A DNA stretch of 64,000 nt from Desarmillaria ectypa (lineage: Eukaryota > Basidiomycota > Agaricomycetes > Agaricales > Physalacriaceae). Shown here one piece after another: positions 23,071 to 34,872 of the stretch (position 1 is its first letter; each line of letters begins with the position of its first letter). The position numbers were made by a program, and so were the translations under genes. The stretch is from assembly GCA_030407005.1 (NCBI GenBank), contig JAUDYN010000004.1, positions 3,472,001-3,536,000 of the forward strand. Direction: 5' to 3'. The notes beneath the pieces were generated by a model, which saw nothing but the letters and a program-made list of their open reading frames with translations, did not search any database and had not been told where the DNA came from.

Positions 23071-24812
23071 GATAGGTGTAGTCAGGGGGGATGCGCGGAG
23101 GTATCCTAGGTGTGTATGGGACCTTTTATCTCCCGGGTCGGGTCTGGACCGCTCGTATTTACCCACCTCCCTTTTCACAAGGTTTCGGAAATGGCCTAGG
23201 TCAGATTGTTTTTACAAATACACGAGGGCACTTGATCATAAGGTGGTGGTGGATGTTAAGGACTCATAGCGTAGATGCCACCGCGTCAAGAGAATTCAGG
23301 GAATTCAGGAGCCAACGCAGATTATTCGATACTAATCCCCTGACATATCCGACAATGGGAAAATGACGTCGGCAAGTGCACGAAGTCTCGGAATTTGTTA
23401 TCAGAGAACTAGTGACGAAATATCCAAGCCTAAGGACGGGACCTTCGGTCCCGTCATCACGAGGGATTCGGATATCGGGTTGACGGAATATGACACTAAC
23501 GCCCTCAGCTGACCCAGTACCAGTTCCGCGTGCGGCGTCCCAAATTGTAGCAGCATGTCAACGACAATGGCAATGCTCAGAAAACTGAATAATTGAGATT
23601 CGACAATCTCAATTTGAGGGTGTCAGGGAAATCCATATGCGGCGCTCACGTGGCATTTGTTGTGAGCCCGAGGTATGTACGCATGGCAACGGCATACGGC
23701 AAGTAGTGGAGTGGATATAAGGCTTCAGATCGGGGTGATAAGGGAGGATGAAAGCAAGCAGGGAGGGCACTACGGTACTGAATATACCGCCACAAGTCGT
23801 GGTAAACTAGAAAGCATTGAACCATCAAAGTTGTTCGGCTTAACATCCTGCTGCTGACTAAGGACGTAGAATCCAAGCTTAGCGTAGTTTCAAGCTGGTA
23901 CATATATAAATTGAATACACCATTACGTTCAACTAAATGAGAAAATGGGCATCCAAGCCCTGGCACCTACTGCTCGCGGCGGAAGGTCTACCATGTTCCG
24001 TCAGAACCGAAAGACTAAGACTTGAGGGCAAGATATAAAGCAAAGTAGCTGGCATCGTAGAAGATGAGCTTTTCTCGTTTATTATTGAGAAGGGTCATCC
24101 CAGGTCAATTCAGAGAAATGGCGACATTGCTTATATAGAAGATACGGCAATACTAGAGGGATACATTTTCACAGGCTAGCGCGGTTCAATGAGACGATAT
24201 CACACGGCATCATGGGCGGTGTGAGCAGTGGGAAAAGCTGTCAGCATCCACAGGGCTCCGGATCTTGCACGACACTCCTAGACCATGATGGCAAGGGTGG
24301 TAATTATTGAAAAATCATGACGGAAGAAAGCGGGCGCATCTATTCAGTCAAGCCGGGGTAGGTCATCCGAAAGCCTGGCCAGAAGCGCGCCTGATGTGCA
24401 TCCAATAGGAACGGACAAAAGGATAGTAGTAGGGAATAACAGAGATCCTGGATTCAAAAAGTCTAATCCAGAAGCCTGGTCCAAAGAGTCTTTGATGGAC
24501 AAAAATGCAGTAAGTCAACATATGTCGCTGGTGGAAAAATATATCAGACTACAGTGATCCCGGCACTCTCTTGGGATAGGCAAAGTTCGAAGACGTATCA
24601 AAATTATGATGAGGAGATGAAATCGCGCAGCAGAGGTACAGAAAGTAGAATAAATATTTCGCATTCGCGTCATCGACATAGCAGCCAGCCGGTGATGCAA
24701 TTGGTATTTGAGAGTCGGGAGATACCGTTTAGTGTGATGACCCTTGGAAGCCGGAAAAAGAAGCCGTAAGTGAAGCGGCAGCAGCCCATCACTGCTTGCC
24801 TCCTGCAATGTC
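23071..24812. other. Long intergenic region
   Basis: About 1.7 kb with no frame I trust. It includes a perfect 9-bp hairpin (see separate entry) and a short direct repeat gaattcagg near 23292-23309. It carries the promoters of the divergent Mpo1-like and MDM34 genes. Confidence 0.4.
23435..23455. repeat. Perfect 9-bp inverted repeat with 3-base loop
   Basis: GACGGGACC is followed by TTC and the exact complement GGTCCCGTC. GC-rich, it would form a tight hairpin in either strand. It may be chance or part of a structured RNA. Confidence 0.6.
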
Positions 24813-27042
24813 ATGTCTTTCACCTTTAATTGGCCTCGGTTCTCGGACCAGTTCCACTACGATGCTATCCAGATGCTCAACAATGCTCTCAACAAAGGTG
24901 ACATACCTCCCATCATAGCCGACAAAATAGAGGTCGTCGAGTTGGAAATGGGCACTGAGGTACTTGCTTCGCTGTTGCCTAATACTTCATGTCGGACCTC
25001 ATGTTCATTGCAAAGCCACCAGAGCTCGAGATACGGGAGATTGGAGAACTTACGATGGATCAATTTCGTGGTATTTTTCGAATGTCTTACGCTGGGGATG
25101 CACATCTGGTACTCAAGACTAAAGTGCAGGTGCGTGCTGGATACGCGCTACCTGCCTTCCGTTTTTATTCATTGAAAAATTGCAGGCAAATCCGCTGAAT
25201 CACAAGCAACCCGATATCCATCTCATGGCCGGAACCAAAGGCATGCTTGCTGCCAAACAGCCGCTCGTCGTCCCAATGCTTCTCCGCCTTTCTCAATTCA
25301 AACTGCGATCGATAGTCGTGCTTGTCGTGTCCAAGCAGAAGGGTATTACTTTGGTATTTAAAACTGACCCCCTTCAAAGCGTGGACATCAACAGCACGTT
25401 CGATTCGATAGCTGTCATCCAGAAGTTCATTCAAAGGGAAATCGAAGGACAACTTCGTCAGATGTTTCGTGAAGATCTCCCAGGTATCATTCACCGCCTA
25501 AGCCAGCAGTGGATAAAAGCTAAAGTGGAGGCACCTTACCTCGCCAAGAGACCTATACCCCGCCCTGTCCGACAGCCTCCATCTGAGCCTCAGCTGGCTC
25601 CCCTTTCATTCAAGAATGTTGCTGAAGTGCCAAGTGCTCAACAGAGACTTCCTGAACTCCAGCATCACGGGTCCCATTCTTCCCATCGTAACCGACGCCC
25701 TCCTTCATCTTATGCGCCCTCTGTCGCCAGCGAGAGTCGTCGAGCTGCTACCACCCGATCAACATATTCGTCACCCCCTGCACCTCGCGCTGAAGACACA
25801 TCCAGTAGTACCTTCCCCGATCTCGAAAATTTCGATCCGACATACGGTCTAAGGCCCGAAGGAGTCCCTACAAAAAGTGTATTCAATGGTTTCAGCAGTC
25901 TCTTTACGCCTAACCGTGGACTTGCGGACTTGGCAGAAGAAGAAAGTGAGGCTGGTGACTATGATGATGAATCCGCATCGTATGACCTCGTTGACTGGAA
26001 TGATGACGCTGAGCACACAACGCCCCCGAGCAGCGACGTGAATGAAGGGAAGGAGAATGCCGTGACTGAGTACGAGACCATTCCTGCCGTAGGTGGTGGA
26101 ATGATCACACGACCCCGGATATATCATTCCCAGTCCATACTGCTGAGTCCGGGCGACGGGTCCTCGACAGCACCCCTGCGGAGAGACAGTAGAATATCGC
26201 TACCTTCTACGGCAGGTTCTTCGCGTCCAGGTTTTGCATCACCAGGCATCCTTCCTCCGAGCTTCGCGTCAGGCGTCCGACGTGTAAACTCCTTAACAAA
26301 TCCTTACTTCAGTGATTATCAACTGGGCAGTCGTTCCTTCGCAGGCCTAGGTCTCAGCTCCCTTAGATCGTCACCAACGCCGACAACTGCGTCTCCACGC
26401 ATTCCACATCAACGGCCGACGACTCCCGAAAGCCCTGACACTGACACTCCATCGTCCACACAGGCCATACCGACACCACCAGCTCCTCCCTCAGAACGAT
26501 ACCGACGTTTTTCTGTATCATCATCGCCTACAATGGACAGCGCCTTTCTTCCCAGCGGTTCTCATCCAACATATACTACAATATTATCTGATTTAGAGTC
26601 ATCTCCCAAAATAGTTATTCGACCCTCCCTACTGAACAATACCATCAGCCATTTCTCTACGCTGAGCCACTCCAACCACACGTTATCTCCCTACACCCGC
26701 TCCTTGCAACATTTCACCGTTCGCAGCGGTCCACCTCGATACGGAGAAGGCACGTCCCTGGGACCAGAAAGACAACCTGTTAAAGCCAAGAGAAAACGGA
26801 CTTATCACATAGGCAGCACGCCCAAACCCCCTCCAGAGCCAGAGCCTCCCGCGCCGGCCCTGATCAACCCCCCTCCCGACCTAGATTCTTCCCAACCACC
26901 ATCAGAATTCGACCTTGCTGACATGGACCGCTACTTCCGCTCTTATGATGATCTAAATCAGAATCAGATAATCCCCAACGGATCGCCAAACATGCATCCA
27001 AATCATGTTCGCCTGCGACGATCCTATTTGCATCCTGAATAA
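24813..27042 (+). CDS. MDM34: ERMES subunit Mdm34
   Basis: The protein starts [19 protein letters not shown] (ATG 24813), the diagnostic Mdm34 N-terminus. Exons 24813-24959, 25016-25129 and 25186-27042 give 705 residues. The first 190 or so form the SMP lipid-transfer domain ('[19 protein letters not shown]', '[10 protein letters not shown]'-type core, '[19 protein letters not shown]'), and the rest is disordered and Ser/Pro-rich. Mdm34 sits on the mitochondrial outer membrane and with Mmm1, Mdm10 and Mdm12 moves phospholipids between ER and mitochondria. The gene converges on the Virilizer gene, 204 bp away. Identification is secure by sequence and length. Confidence 0.93.
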
Positions 27043-27246
27043 AATAATATCTTTTCTTTTCATTTTTCTTTGTCTCTTACCCACTACCTCTCATTCCCAT
27101 GGTACCGTTGTATGTATCACTAATGTTATTGTGTATGGATACGCGGTTGAAAGGGCTCCGAGAGTAGCATCGAGGGGATCGGCGAAGCAAATTCAAAATC
27201 CTGCATAAAACGCCACAATTTTGAGGTTGCGGCTTTTAGTTAGTAA

Positions 27247-30200
27247 TCAGGTCGAATGACCATGAGTACCCACATCGACTGCACCCAAAAATTTAGTGTG
27301 AACGCAATATTATTAATCAATAAAGACTTACCGTGCGTACTAGGCAGTCGGTTTGTGTTCTGCCTTGCTGAAGGTACCTGTCGCAATTCACGGAAGTCGT
27401 TGTTGGCATATGTCTTCGTGAGCGTCGTCGCTAGTGGGGAATGCAGAAGCGCGTTCGGAGGTGATATAACAAGGCCTAAAATGTCTTGGACATTTGTGCC
27501 TTTGGGAGTCGAAGGAGGCTCTTCGACAACTGTTGATTGGAAGAGTGCATGTATCTCTGGAATGGAGAGCTCCACATTGGTGTCAAGGTTGATGCTTGGT
27601 GGTACGATGACTTCATCTTCATCAAAGGTTATCTGAGATCGCAGACCTGCCAAAAATTCGGCCTTATCTGCCGGGCACTGTTCCACCACACGTTCATGCA
27701 ACGACCAAAACTCATCCGGCATGATCCCTGATAGTATCGTGAAGCCTTTGTCTTTTTGCAGCAACATCCATTCTAGCATGGATATCAACGATTTAGCAAC
27801 ATCGGAGCTGAGTGTGTCACCCGTTCTTGCCAAAGCTGACATACTCTGTCCTAGCTCTTGACGAAGAGGCCCTGTCTGTATGGCGGTGGGAGGAATGCCC
27901 TTCAAGATCTCGAGAGATAACAGCCATTGTTCTGACATATCGCGCTGTATTCTCACAAGACCGAGAAGAACCGGGAACATAACGTCAGTGAGTTCGGTAT
28001 ATGACGCTAGCAAGCGAACAAACGCCGTTAGAAAAGATGAAGTGAATTGGCCATCGAGCAATGCCATGATGCACGCCTTCAGAGTGTCGCGAACATCCGG
28101 GACTTCAGAGACGGTAGTAACGAACCAACTCGACGAGCTCCCCAGCATTTCGACGAGAAGTTGAAGCGACATATTAGCCTGACATCGCCGAGCAATAGTG
28201 ACGGGCGTGTCCTGGGCGAGTCTCAGCGCTGTCACTGTCTGGAGCAAAGCTTTCAACTCTTCAATCAAAAGCCATTCTGCAATACCGATGACACCGTCGT
28301 CCAACGTGATGATCCGTCTGATCATAAGCGTTTTCCTCGGGACGTCCAGTAAACGCATGAAGTCCTTGATCTCGGGTAGAAGTGGCGGAAGAACCGTCGA
28401 AACCCAGACATCAATTCCATCCTGCGGCTGTGGAAGCACGTAATCGAGAACAAGAGTGGACACCTGTGCCAAATGAGATAATGGATCACGCCTGCTACTG
28501 CGAGCGCCATGTTCGAGCAAGGTTTGGAGGACAATCTGGCTCGCGGGTTTGCCTGTCTCACTGAGAAGGTCGGGCTTGGAGACTTCACAAATGGAAGCTA
28601 TACACGTTTGTCGAGCTATTTGTGCAGAAGCATACGCAGGGCTAGATTGAATGTACAAGGCTTGTGCTGCTCCCGAACAGGCGAATATATCCGCCAACGC
28701 AACACTGAAGCAGCGCAATGGACGCGGAGTCAAAGGGAAAGAGGGAGAGAGAAGTGATATCAGACGGAGAAGGTCATTCGCAGTATAGAACAACTGTTCA
28801 ACAAGTTCCTGATTCATCGGGGCAGGAGGAGAAGAGGTGATTACGAAATGCTTGTTCAGATCCCCTGAAACTCCTGTCAAGACCGATAGAAGCTGGGGAA
28901 CGAGTCCAACGGAATGTTCGTCCCAGATGGTTTCCAGGACGTTGAATTCGCAGTCATGGGCTGTGTTTTCAGTCCTCAGCTCTCGTTCAATGATTGCTAG
29001 CGACACTCGAATGGTACGGAGTCTACGCAAAGAGAGGGGATGATCACTGGAGAACGTAAGCTCCTCGATGGCGGCAGGTAGACCGTCCGTGGCAACCAAA
29101 GCGGCTTTCCGCAAAGACAACCTTTGGTTCTCAGATATGAAGGACAATGGAGGAACCAGATCAAGCGCAGTTTCGGCGAAATCACTATGAAGAAGAGCCT
29201 GAGGGTCTTTTGCCATTTCGATGATGATCTGCTCCGCTAGGGTATAAGATTTTTTGGGTGGTTCGCCGTCTTCATTTACGGCTATCCATTTCAGGCGCCG
29301 TGAGAATTGACGAACCAGCAATAGGCGATTCACAATCTAGATACTCGCGAGTCAGATATATGTGGGAGTTGTGATGTAATAGTCTTTACCTCCCGATAGC
29401 CGTCCACGCCTTGCCACATCAAAATGATTGCTAAAGCACGCTCTCTGCATGCTTCGGCTCCAGTGCTATCGGACCAAGCCCATGCTGCAAAGACGGCGCC
29501 AATACCGACAAAGGCCCTCACAAAACGAATAAATTCATCATGCTTGATTGAGGTAGAAGGGACTCGCGGAGGAGGAAGTTGTGTGGATGGAACAGAATTC
29601 TTAGATAACTTTGTTACCAAATCTTCGTGAAAAGTCATAGTTTCTAGCCATGTTCCCATTGACTGTTCTTCATTTCCGATGTCATTCAGCATTTTCATGC
29701 TTGTCTCAAAATCGGCTTTGGAATTTGAAAGTGCATCCTCCAAGACGCCCCATCCCTTGATTCTATCCACAAGACGGCCTGCGGCCAGCTTGGACGACCG
29801 ATCTGAAATCGGATTATCTTGGATATCTTGGAGCACATTCAGGAATGCCTCAGTACTAAAATGCCGAGCAATATCAGCATTGGCGACGGCATCCAGTAGG
29901 TGGCAGATTGTGTCATCATCGACGACGCTGACGTCGAAAACATTGGTGGGATCAATTTGTTGCTAAGTGGACGTTATATTTTAATAGATCGTACCACTTT
30001 GGTGGGAAATAGACTTACACATAGAGCCAGTCCCAATGAAGGCATCTGAGATGCAGAGATACTGAATAATTTGGCGATATGATATGATTGATTTATGCTC
30101 TAAAGCATCCAGTCACAAGACGACTACCAGACAGAGAAGGGATACATACCTTGCCACCAAGCAAGCCTGAAACCCTCTCTGAGAAGCTGGATATCAGCTC

Positions 30201-31003
30201 CTCTGAAGTGTTGTCGCGTATGGGTGTTTCAATTATCTTCCAGGCTCTTTCAAGACTGAAGTCGGTATCAGTCTGCAAATTGGTGTGATTATGGTACGGG
30301 AATTTAGGATCATCCCAGTCTTCGTATGCCGGTTTTAAACAGAAAATGAGTCGAATTACGAGGTGGAGGGGGGGCGAATCTGGAACCAGCATGAGAAGGG
30401 CCTTGGCGAGCTGCGTTGGTTCCGCAGCATTGGCTGGGTCGACTGACTTGGGAAGCGAGGCAGATGACAGTAGCGACAGGGGGGTGGGTTCGTATGTTTC
30501 CAGCGCTGGCAGCATTTCTGATACTATCTCACCGTAAACTGCTAGAGAAAGGACTTGGAATTTGCCCTTGACGATCATGAGGCGCGTTGAATACTACGGC
30601 AGTCAGTCATCGAAGTGTCAAGACAATGGAGATGCGCACTTCCGTCCCCATATCGGCTGTAAAATCTACTTGTCCACCAGAGTACGCAATTGACGTTGGA
30701 ATCAGCGCATTCGGAGCTCGTTGTTTCTCCTTGGACTCTCCCGGATGAAGAGGATGGGCATTGAAGAAGATGTCAAGGTAGAATGCTCTGGGTTCCGTCT
30801 CACTAGCAGGCATCTCGTTCAGCAGCCAAAATCCATCGCGATAACAGGACAACGTACGCCACGATGTCCGGGCAATTGACAAATGGTTGGGCGCCTGACG
30901 GGAAGACGCGTATAAAGGCCACGCGAACTGGCCTATTGAAGCGGACAGCAGCCAATCCCGACGGCCCTTCAGGTGATACCGAGCACCAATGGAGGAGCTT
31001 CAT
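27247..31003 (-). CDS. Virilizer-type m6A methyltransferase complex subunit
   Basis: The ATG at 31003 starts MKLLHWCSV, then 'VRFNRPVRVAFIRVFPSG', 'EPRAFYLDIFFNAHPL' and, after further splicing, 'MIVKGKFQVLSLAVYGEIV'. This is the order seen in the N-terminal domain of Virilizer (VIRMA). The remaining 900 or so residues are all-helical HEAT/ARM-like, as in the family. A last intron (GTAAGT..GTGCAG, about 27280-27330) leads to a short final exon ending at 27247. In animals and plants Virilizer scaffolds the METTL3/METTL14/WTAP writer that makes N6-methyladenosine in mRNA. Fungal function is inferred. It is divergent from ORM (149 bp between starts). Confidence 0.75.
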
Positions 31004-31152
31004 AGGCGAGTAGGCTTATCGTCGCCGTCGTCTGCGCCGACCGGATGGGGTAGAGTGTGAGAAAGTAGCAGCGTGTCCCGATTACGTTTTCGGCAGTCTA
31101 CGCTTGACTTTAGCTCGTGATACCATCTACCATCTTCAAGAAAACTGCGACC
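31004..31152. promoter_or_regulatory. Bidirectional promoter region, Virilizer / ORM
   Basis: Only 149 bp lie between the divergent start codons, so the two 5' UTRs and promoters must overlap or be shared. No individual element is assigned. Confidence 0.5.
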
Positions 31153-32066
31153 ATGGGCAGTCGGACCACCTCTGTCAAATTACCAGCGCGCGACCTCTCC
31201 AAGCCTTCGCCCTTGAGAGTACGTGGGCGCAGTGGCAGCATTGTCAAGGTCGAGCAAGTCGGTGACCGTTCGGCAGAAGACACCCTCGACCAGAGCCTCT
31301 TCGTGAATATCAACGCCAATTGGGTCAATGCCAAGGGTGCGTCGCTGGGTGCAGTTGTCATGACAGCTTTCTGAATAAATTCCAGGTGCATGGCTCATAC
31401 ACGTCGTTCTCATCTGTGCAGGCAAGGTCTTGGTTGATACTATGCCTGGCATGTCCCAGCAAGTTAGTTGGACTCTGGTCAACCTTTTGTATCTGGCTGT
31501 ACGTTACCAACACCTTGCTTCATCTCCTGGCTCATTAAAGGCTCTTAGCTATCGTATCTAATGTTCCACTGGGTCACCGGCATGCCATTCGAAGGGGACT
31601 TGCGTGGAGGGGCGTACGATGACCTAACGCTATGGGAGCAAATTGATGACGGTGCACAATACACTCCCGCCAAGAAATGGCTATTCTCGGTGCCAGTCAT
31701 GTTGTACGCCATCTCTGTATTCTCGTTGCCGTCAAACCTCATTGCTTACCTGTCTAGATTTCTTGCATCAACGCACTACACTAATTATAACCCATGGCTG
31801 TTCGCCGTCAATCTTACCGCTCTCATCTTTGTCTTGATTCCCAAGTTACCCCAGGTACGTGTCCCCATTCTCCGTCAACCACGTCATGTATCTAACGTCA
31901 CATTCCGCGGGTTCTGCAGCTGCACCGTCAGCGCGTACGCTTCATGGCAGATGACGCATCCGGCATCTCCACCCCTGTAACACCGAGTTTTCCGTCTTCT
32001 GGAACGCAGACACCAGTGGACCATGCTGCGCGACTGTCTGATATTACAGATGCTCACTTTCGGTAA
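31153..32066 (+). CDS. ORM/ORMDL-family sphingolipid regulator
   Basis: The start at 31153 has a strong context (GCGACCATGG). Joining four exons gives the full ORMDL signature: 'NINANWVNAKG', 'AWLIHVVLICAGKVL', 'TMPGMSQQVSWTLVNL', 'FHWVTGMPFEGDLRGGAYD', 'DLTLWEQIDDGAQYTPAKKW' and 'IPKLPQLHRQRVRF', then a short tail ending at TAA 32064. Four membrane segments are evident. The N-terminus holds Ser residues in 'RGRSGSIVKV' like those phosphorylated in yeast Orm1/2. Orm proteins sit in the ER and inhibit serine palmitoyltransferase, setting the rate of sphingolipid synthesis. The gene converges on MTD1, 194 bp away. Confidence 0.95.
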
Positions 32067-32260
32067 CAATGCCCGTCAATACGAATAACGAGTCCTACCA
32101 CCTCCCCGGGGCATCATGATCTCTTCTGCTCTGTATAAATACTCTCATCTCCAGCACTTAGAATATGGGAATGTTAACCCGGAAATTTAATCATACACTG
32201 TTTTGTCTATATGGATATATAATTGTACTCGTTGCCACCACTTCCTCCTCCGAGCTTCTT

Positions 32261-33670
32261 CTATTGGGATGACACAGTTTCATAATGCTGGAGTCGCAAT
32301 CTACAAAGGTTTTAAGAACAGTCACAAGATGGCTAGACCCCACATACAGGTTTCTAAGGAGCATTAGGATCGTGACCTTACCTACGGCAGGAATATACAG
32401 CGAGGCCTCAAAGCAAGTCTTAGATAGAAAGAATCATGAGTCAAGCAGAGATACATTACCTTGTCCCTGACGTCCTTTTCAAAGTTCTTCTCGGCAGCGA
32501 TATTTAAGCATATACAACCGTCCTTGAGCCATTCCGTCTTGACTTGATAGTCCGCCTTTGGTACGGCCGAAATGACGACATCAGAGAGGCCCAGGCACTC
32601 TTGTAAAGTAAGCGCGCTGGGTTGCGCGACGTGACGCGGATAAAATCGACGCGTCCCAGTGGCGTCTATTTGCCGTGGACGCTTGTTATATTCCTGAATG
32701 GAGTCGATATCGACGGAAAATACGCTGGCACCATCGTTTGCCAGGAGCGCAGCTAGCGGTCGACCAACGACCTCTGATCTGCATAACCATCAGAATTTGC
32801 TTCGGGGGTCGAGGTCCAGCATCTCACCGGTTAATCACGGTAATTATTCTTCCATAAGCACGATCTCCATACGGCAGGATTCTGTTGTATACCCCAACGT
32901 GTTCAAGACATTTTACGATAGCGAGTGGGGTGCACGGTATGATCGATTTGACCATACCCGGAGGTGGTGTATCACCATCCGTAGTAGAAGCAGCGACATT
33001 GGATGGCAGCGAGGATGTCAAGGTCTGAGGTGATATGAAGCGAATGCTTGGAGACAATTCAAGATTAGCCTGGGTAAGGGTAGTGATCCTTACTTGTGAT
33101 ACAAGTTGTAATGAAACTTGACATTAAGACCTTCAACGTCTTTGAATGGAGTGACGATCTAGACAAAACAGTTGAGATCATCGTTCTCTGCATGTTAAAA
33201 TATGCATACCTGCTGAAGATAATGATCCTACCGAAGACGAGAGTTGAAGTAAGCTGGAATCATTCTAAATATGCTACAAACCTGCTGGCCACCGAAGATC
33301 GGGTAGTATACCTGGGGCAAGGGTATTTACGTAGCACTTTCGGAACAGAGCAAACGCATACCATGATACCATCTACTTGATCGTCTTCATTCGCTTCCAT
33401 TATAGCTTCTTCAACACCTTCGCCCTCTTGCAGGTCTGTCGACTCCGCGGCCCCAATTTTTTTCAGCACAAAGTCTACACCGAATTGCTCGCATTGTTTT
33501 TTTGTGAATTCTGCGTACACCCTGCTTGGGGGGGAGGAAGTTGCGAGAATACCCACGAGTTTCGGTTTTCGGGGTGCGTTTTTCAGGGAAGATGTCACTT
33601 CTTCTCGGAATACGGCTGCGATGGGGTCCGCTTTGAGTAAGAGCCCCTTGCCGTGCACCTGGGTGGCCAT
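32261..33670 (-). CDS. MTD1: NAD-dependent methylenetetrahydrofolate dehydrogenase
   Basis: The ATG at 33670 opens 'ATQVHGKGLLLKADPIAAVF'. Following exons give 'KPKLVGILATSSPPSRVYAE', 'VYYPIFGGQQ', 'PCTPLAIVKCLEHVGVY', 'VINRSEVVGRPLAALLANDG', a 'SVDIDSIQEY' segment, 'SDVVISAVP' and 'IPAVGKVTILMLLRNL'. A final intron (GTATGT..TTTGTAG) gives the C-terminal 'LRLQHYETVSSQ' and stop at 32261. The 'GRPLAALLANDGA' and 'AVP' motifs form the NAD-binding Rossmann part of the MTD1 clade rather than the trifunctional C1-THF synthase. It oxidises 5,10-methylene-THF in cytosolic one-carbon metabolism. Confidence 0.9.
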
Positions 33671-34076
33671 TAGACGTTAAGCAGAGAGGATCGTGGGACA
33701 CTTGAACTTTTTTTTCGGTCTTCGGTCCGATGAGTGAGACAGGAGTTCGGGTCGGAACGTACCGAAAAAAGCACGAGTCTCCGTCCACGGCTTTCTTGAG
33801 GGTATACTTGGCGAATATTCTGACTCGAAAAGACCATAACAGTTGAAGGTAGCCCAGTGTGCCAGAAATCTATGACCATTGACTGAGGATGACTTAGATT
33901 TGAACGAAGACTTGGATAAAGTGCTGCTCATCTCCGCGCCGGGTGTAATAGTACTGCCGGCTCGCCCAAAAGATGTAAGTGAGCATGAGTTGAAACGAAC
34001 AAAAGGGTCACGTATAATATTTCTTCCAAAAGACTCGGATGTGAGAATTAGCGGGATGCAAACATGAGAAGCACTG

Positions 34077-34439
34077 GTATATCAAATCGACCGTGTCCTA
34101 CTGCTCATATTTGCGCTTGATGGTCTTATACAAAGCGAACGTGTCGACGTCCTCTCAAGTTCGATTTTTAATACGCACGTCGGAGTCCCACATCCAAGCG
34201 GCCGGCTGTCGCGACTTCTGGTAACCTATGCAGCTCTGGACACACCCAAATGTCTCATCTGCGAAATCGCAACGTCTTCAACGACTCCTCCCTCTTTTCC
34301 TCTCATCAAATACCAACAAGATCGTATGGATGAAGACAACCTCAGTGATTCAGGAAGCGAGTGGGGCCGACTCTCGCTCCAAGTGCGCCGATGCATTTTT
34401 ATTTCACGGTCGAATTGGAAGGTGTCCCAACTTGCATAA
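34077..34439 (+). CDS. Unassigned open exon-like stretch
   Basis: About 120 codons are open in one frame and end at TAA 34437. The frame has no ATG near its left end, so it would be a downstream exon after the acceptor-like AG near 34074. The product includes 'KCLICE' and an acidic stretch 'MDEDNLSDSGSEW'. A second open frame runs beside it for about 70 codons, which weakens the case. No family recognised. Confidence 0.25.
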   Translation, partial: VYQIDRVLLLIFALDGLIQSERVDVLSSSIFNTHVGVPHPSGRLSRLLVTYAALDTPKCLICEIATSSTTPPSFPLIKYQQDRMDEDNLSDSGSEWGRLSLQVRRCIFISRSNWKVSQLA

Positions 34440-34535
34440 AACTTGATGGTCCATGGCAAACACGAATAAAGTGGCTTCGATTGCGTTGTCATCGCGGCTC
34501 TCCCATGCCCTAAAGGTGGTAAAGACACTGTACTA

Positions 34536-34560
34536 ATCAGTGATCAGTGATCATCAGTGA
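34536..34560. repeat. Short ATCAGTG repeat
   Basis: Three copies of ATCAGTGA lie in 25 bp; the first two are joined as direct repeats and the third follows after a short gap. The unit overlaps TGATCA palindromes. Confidence 0.7.
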
Positions 34561-34872
34561 CTCAAGGTTATTGGCGGCTAAGTAGCCACAGCGCGCCGTG
34601 TCCGAAAAAAAGCCTGGCCGTCACCACTCCCCTCGTCGTCTGCAATCGTGGCGGTTCGGCGAGCAGTTCTGTCGACGCGTCCTGCTGTTCTTTGCTTACC
34701 CGTTGTAGCTTGCCGACGCGTACAAATATTTGGGAGGGCACAGAATATACACCATCACGTGTGTTTACTCCCCCAGTGGAATGAATGCACTTATATAGAT
34801 CGGGAGCCAAACAACTAAGCATCTTCACCCTTCAACCCGCCTTCTTGTGCCTACGGACAGTCTCTTTCGCCC

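Larger units (their letters stand above)
33671..34872. other. Uncertain region between MTD1 and the acidic-tail gene
   Basis: Frames on both strands overlap. A minus-strand ATG frame of 84 codons (33677-33931) and a plus-strand open stretch at 34077-34439 (listed separately) are present; neither is recognised. A short tandem ATCAGTG motif lies at 34536-34560. Confidence 0.35.

Noticed and set aside
27256..28757. Several plus-strand frames opposite the Virilizer gene
   Set aside because: They mirror the codons of the minus-strand gene and show no domain.
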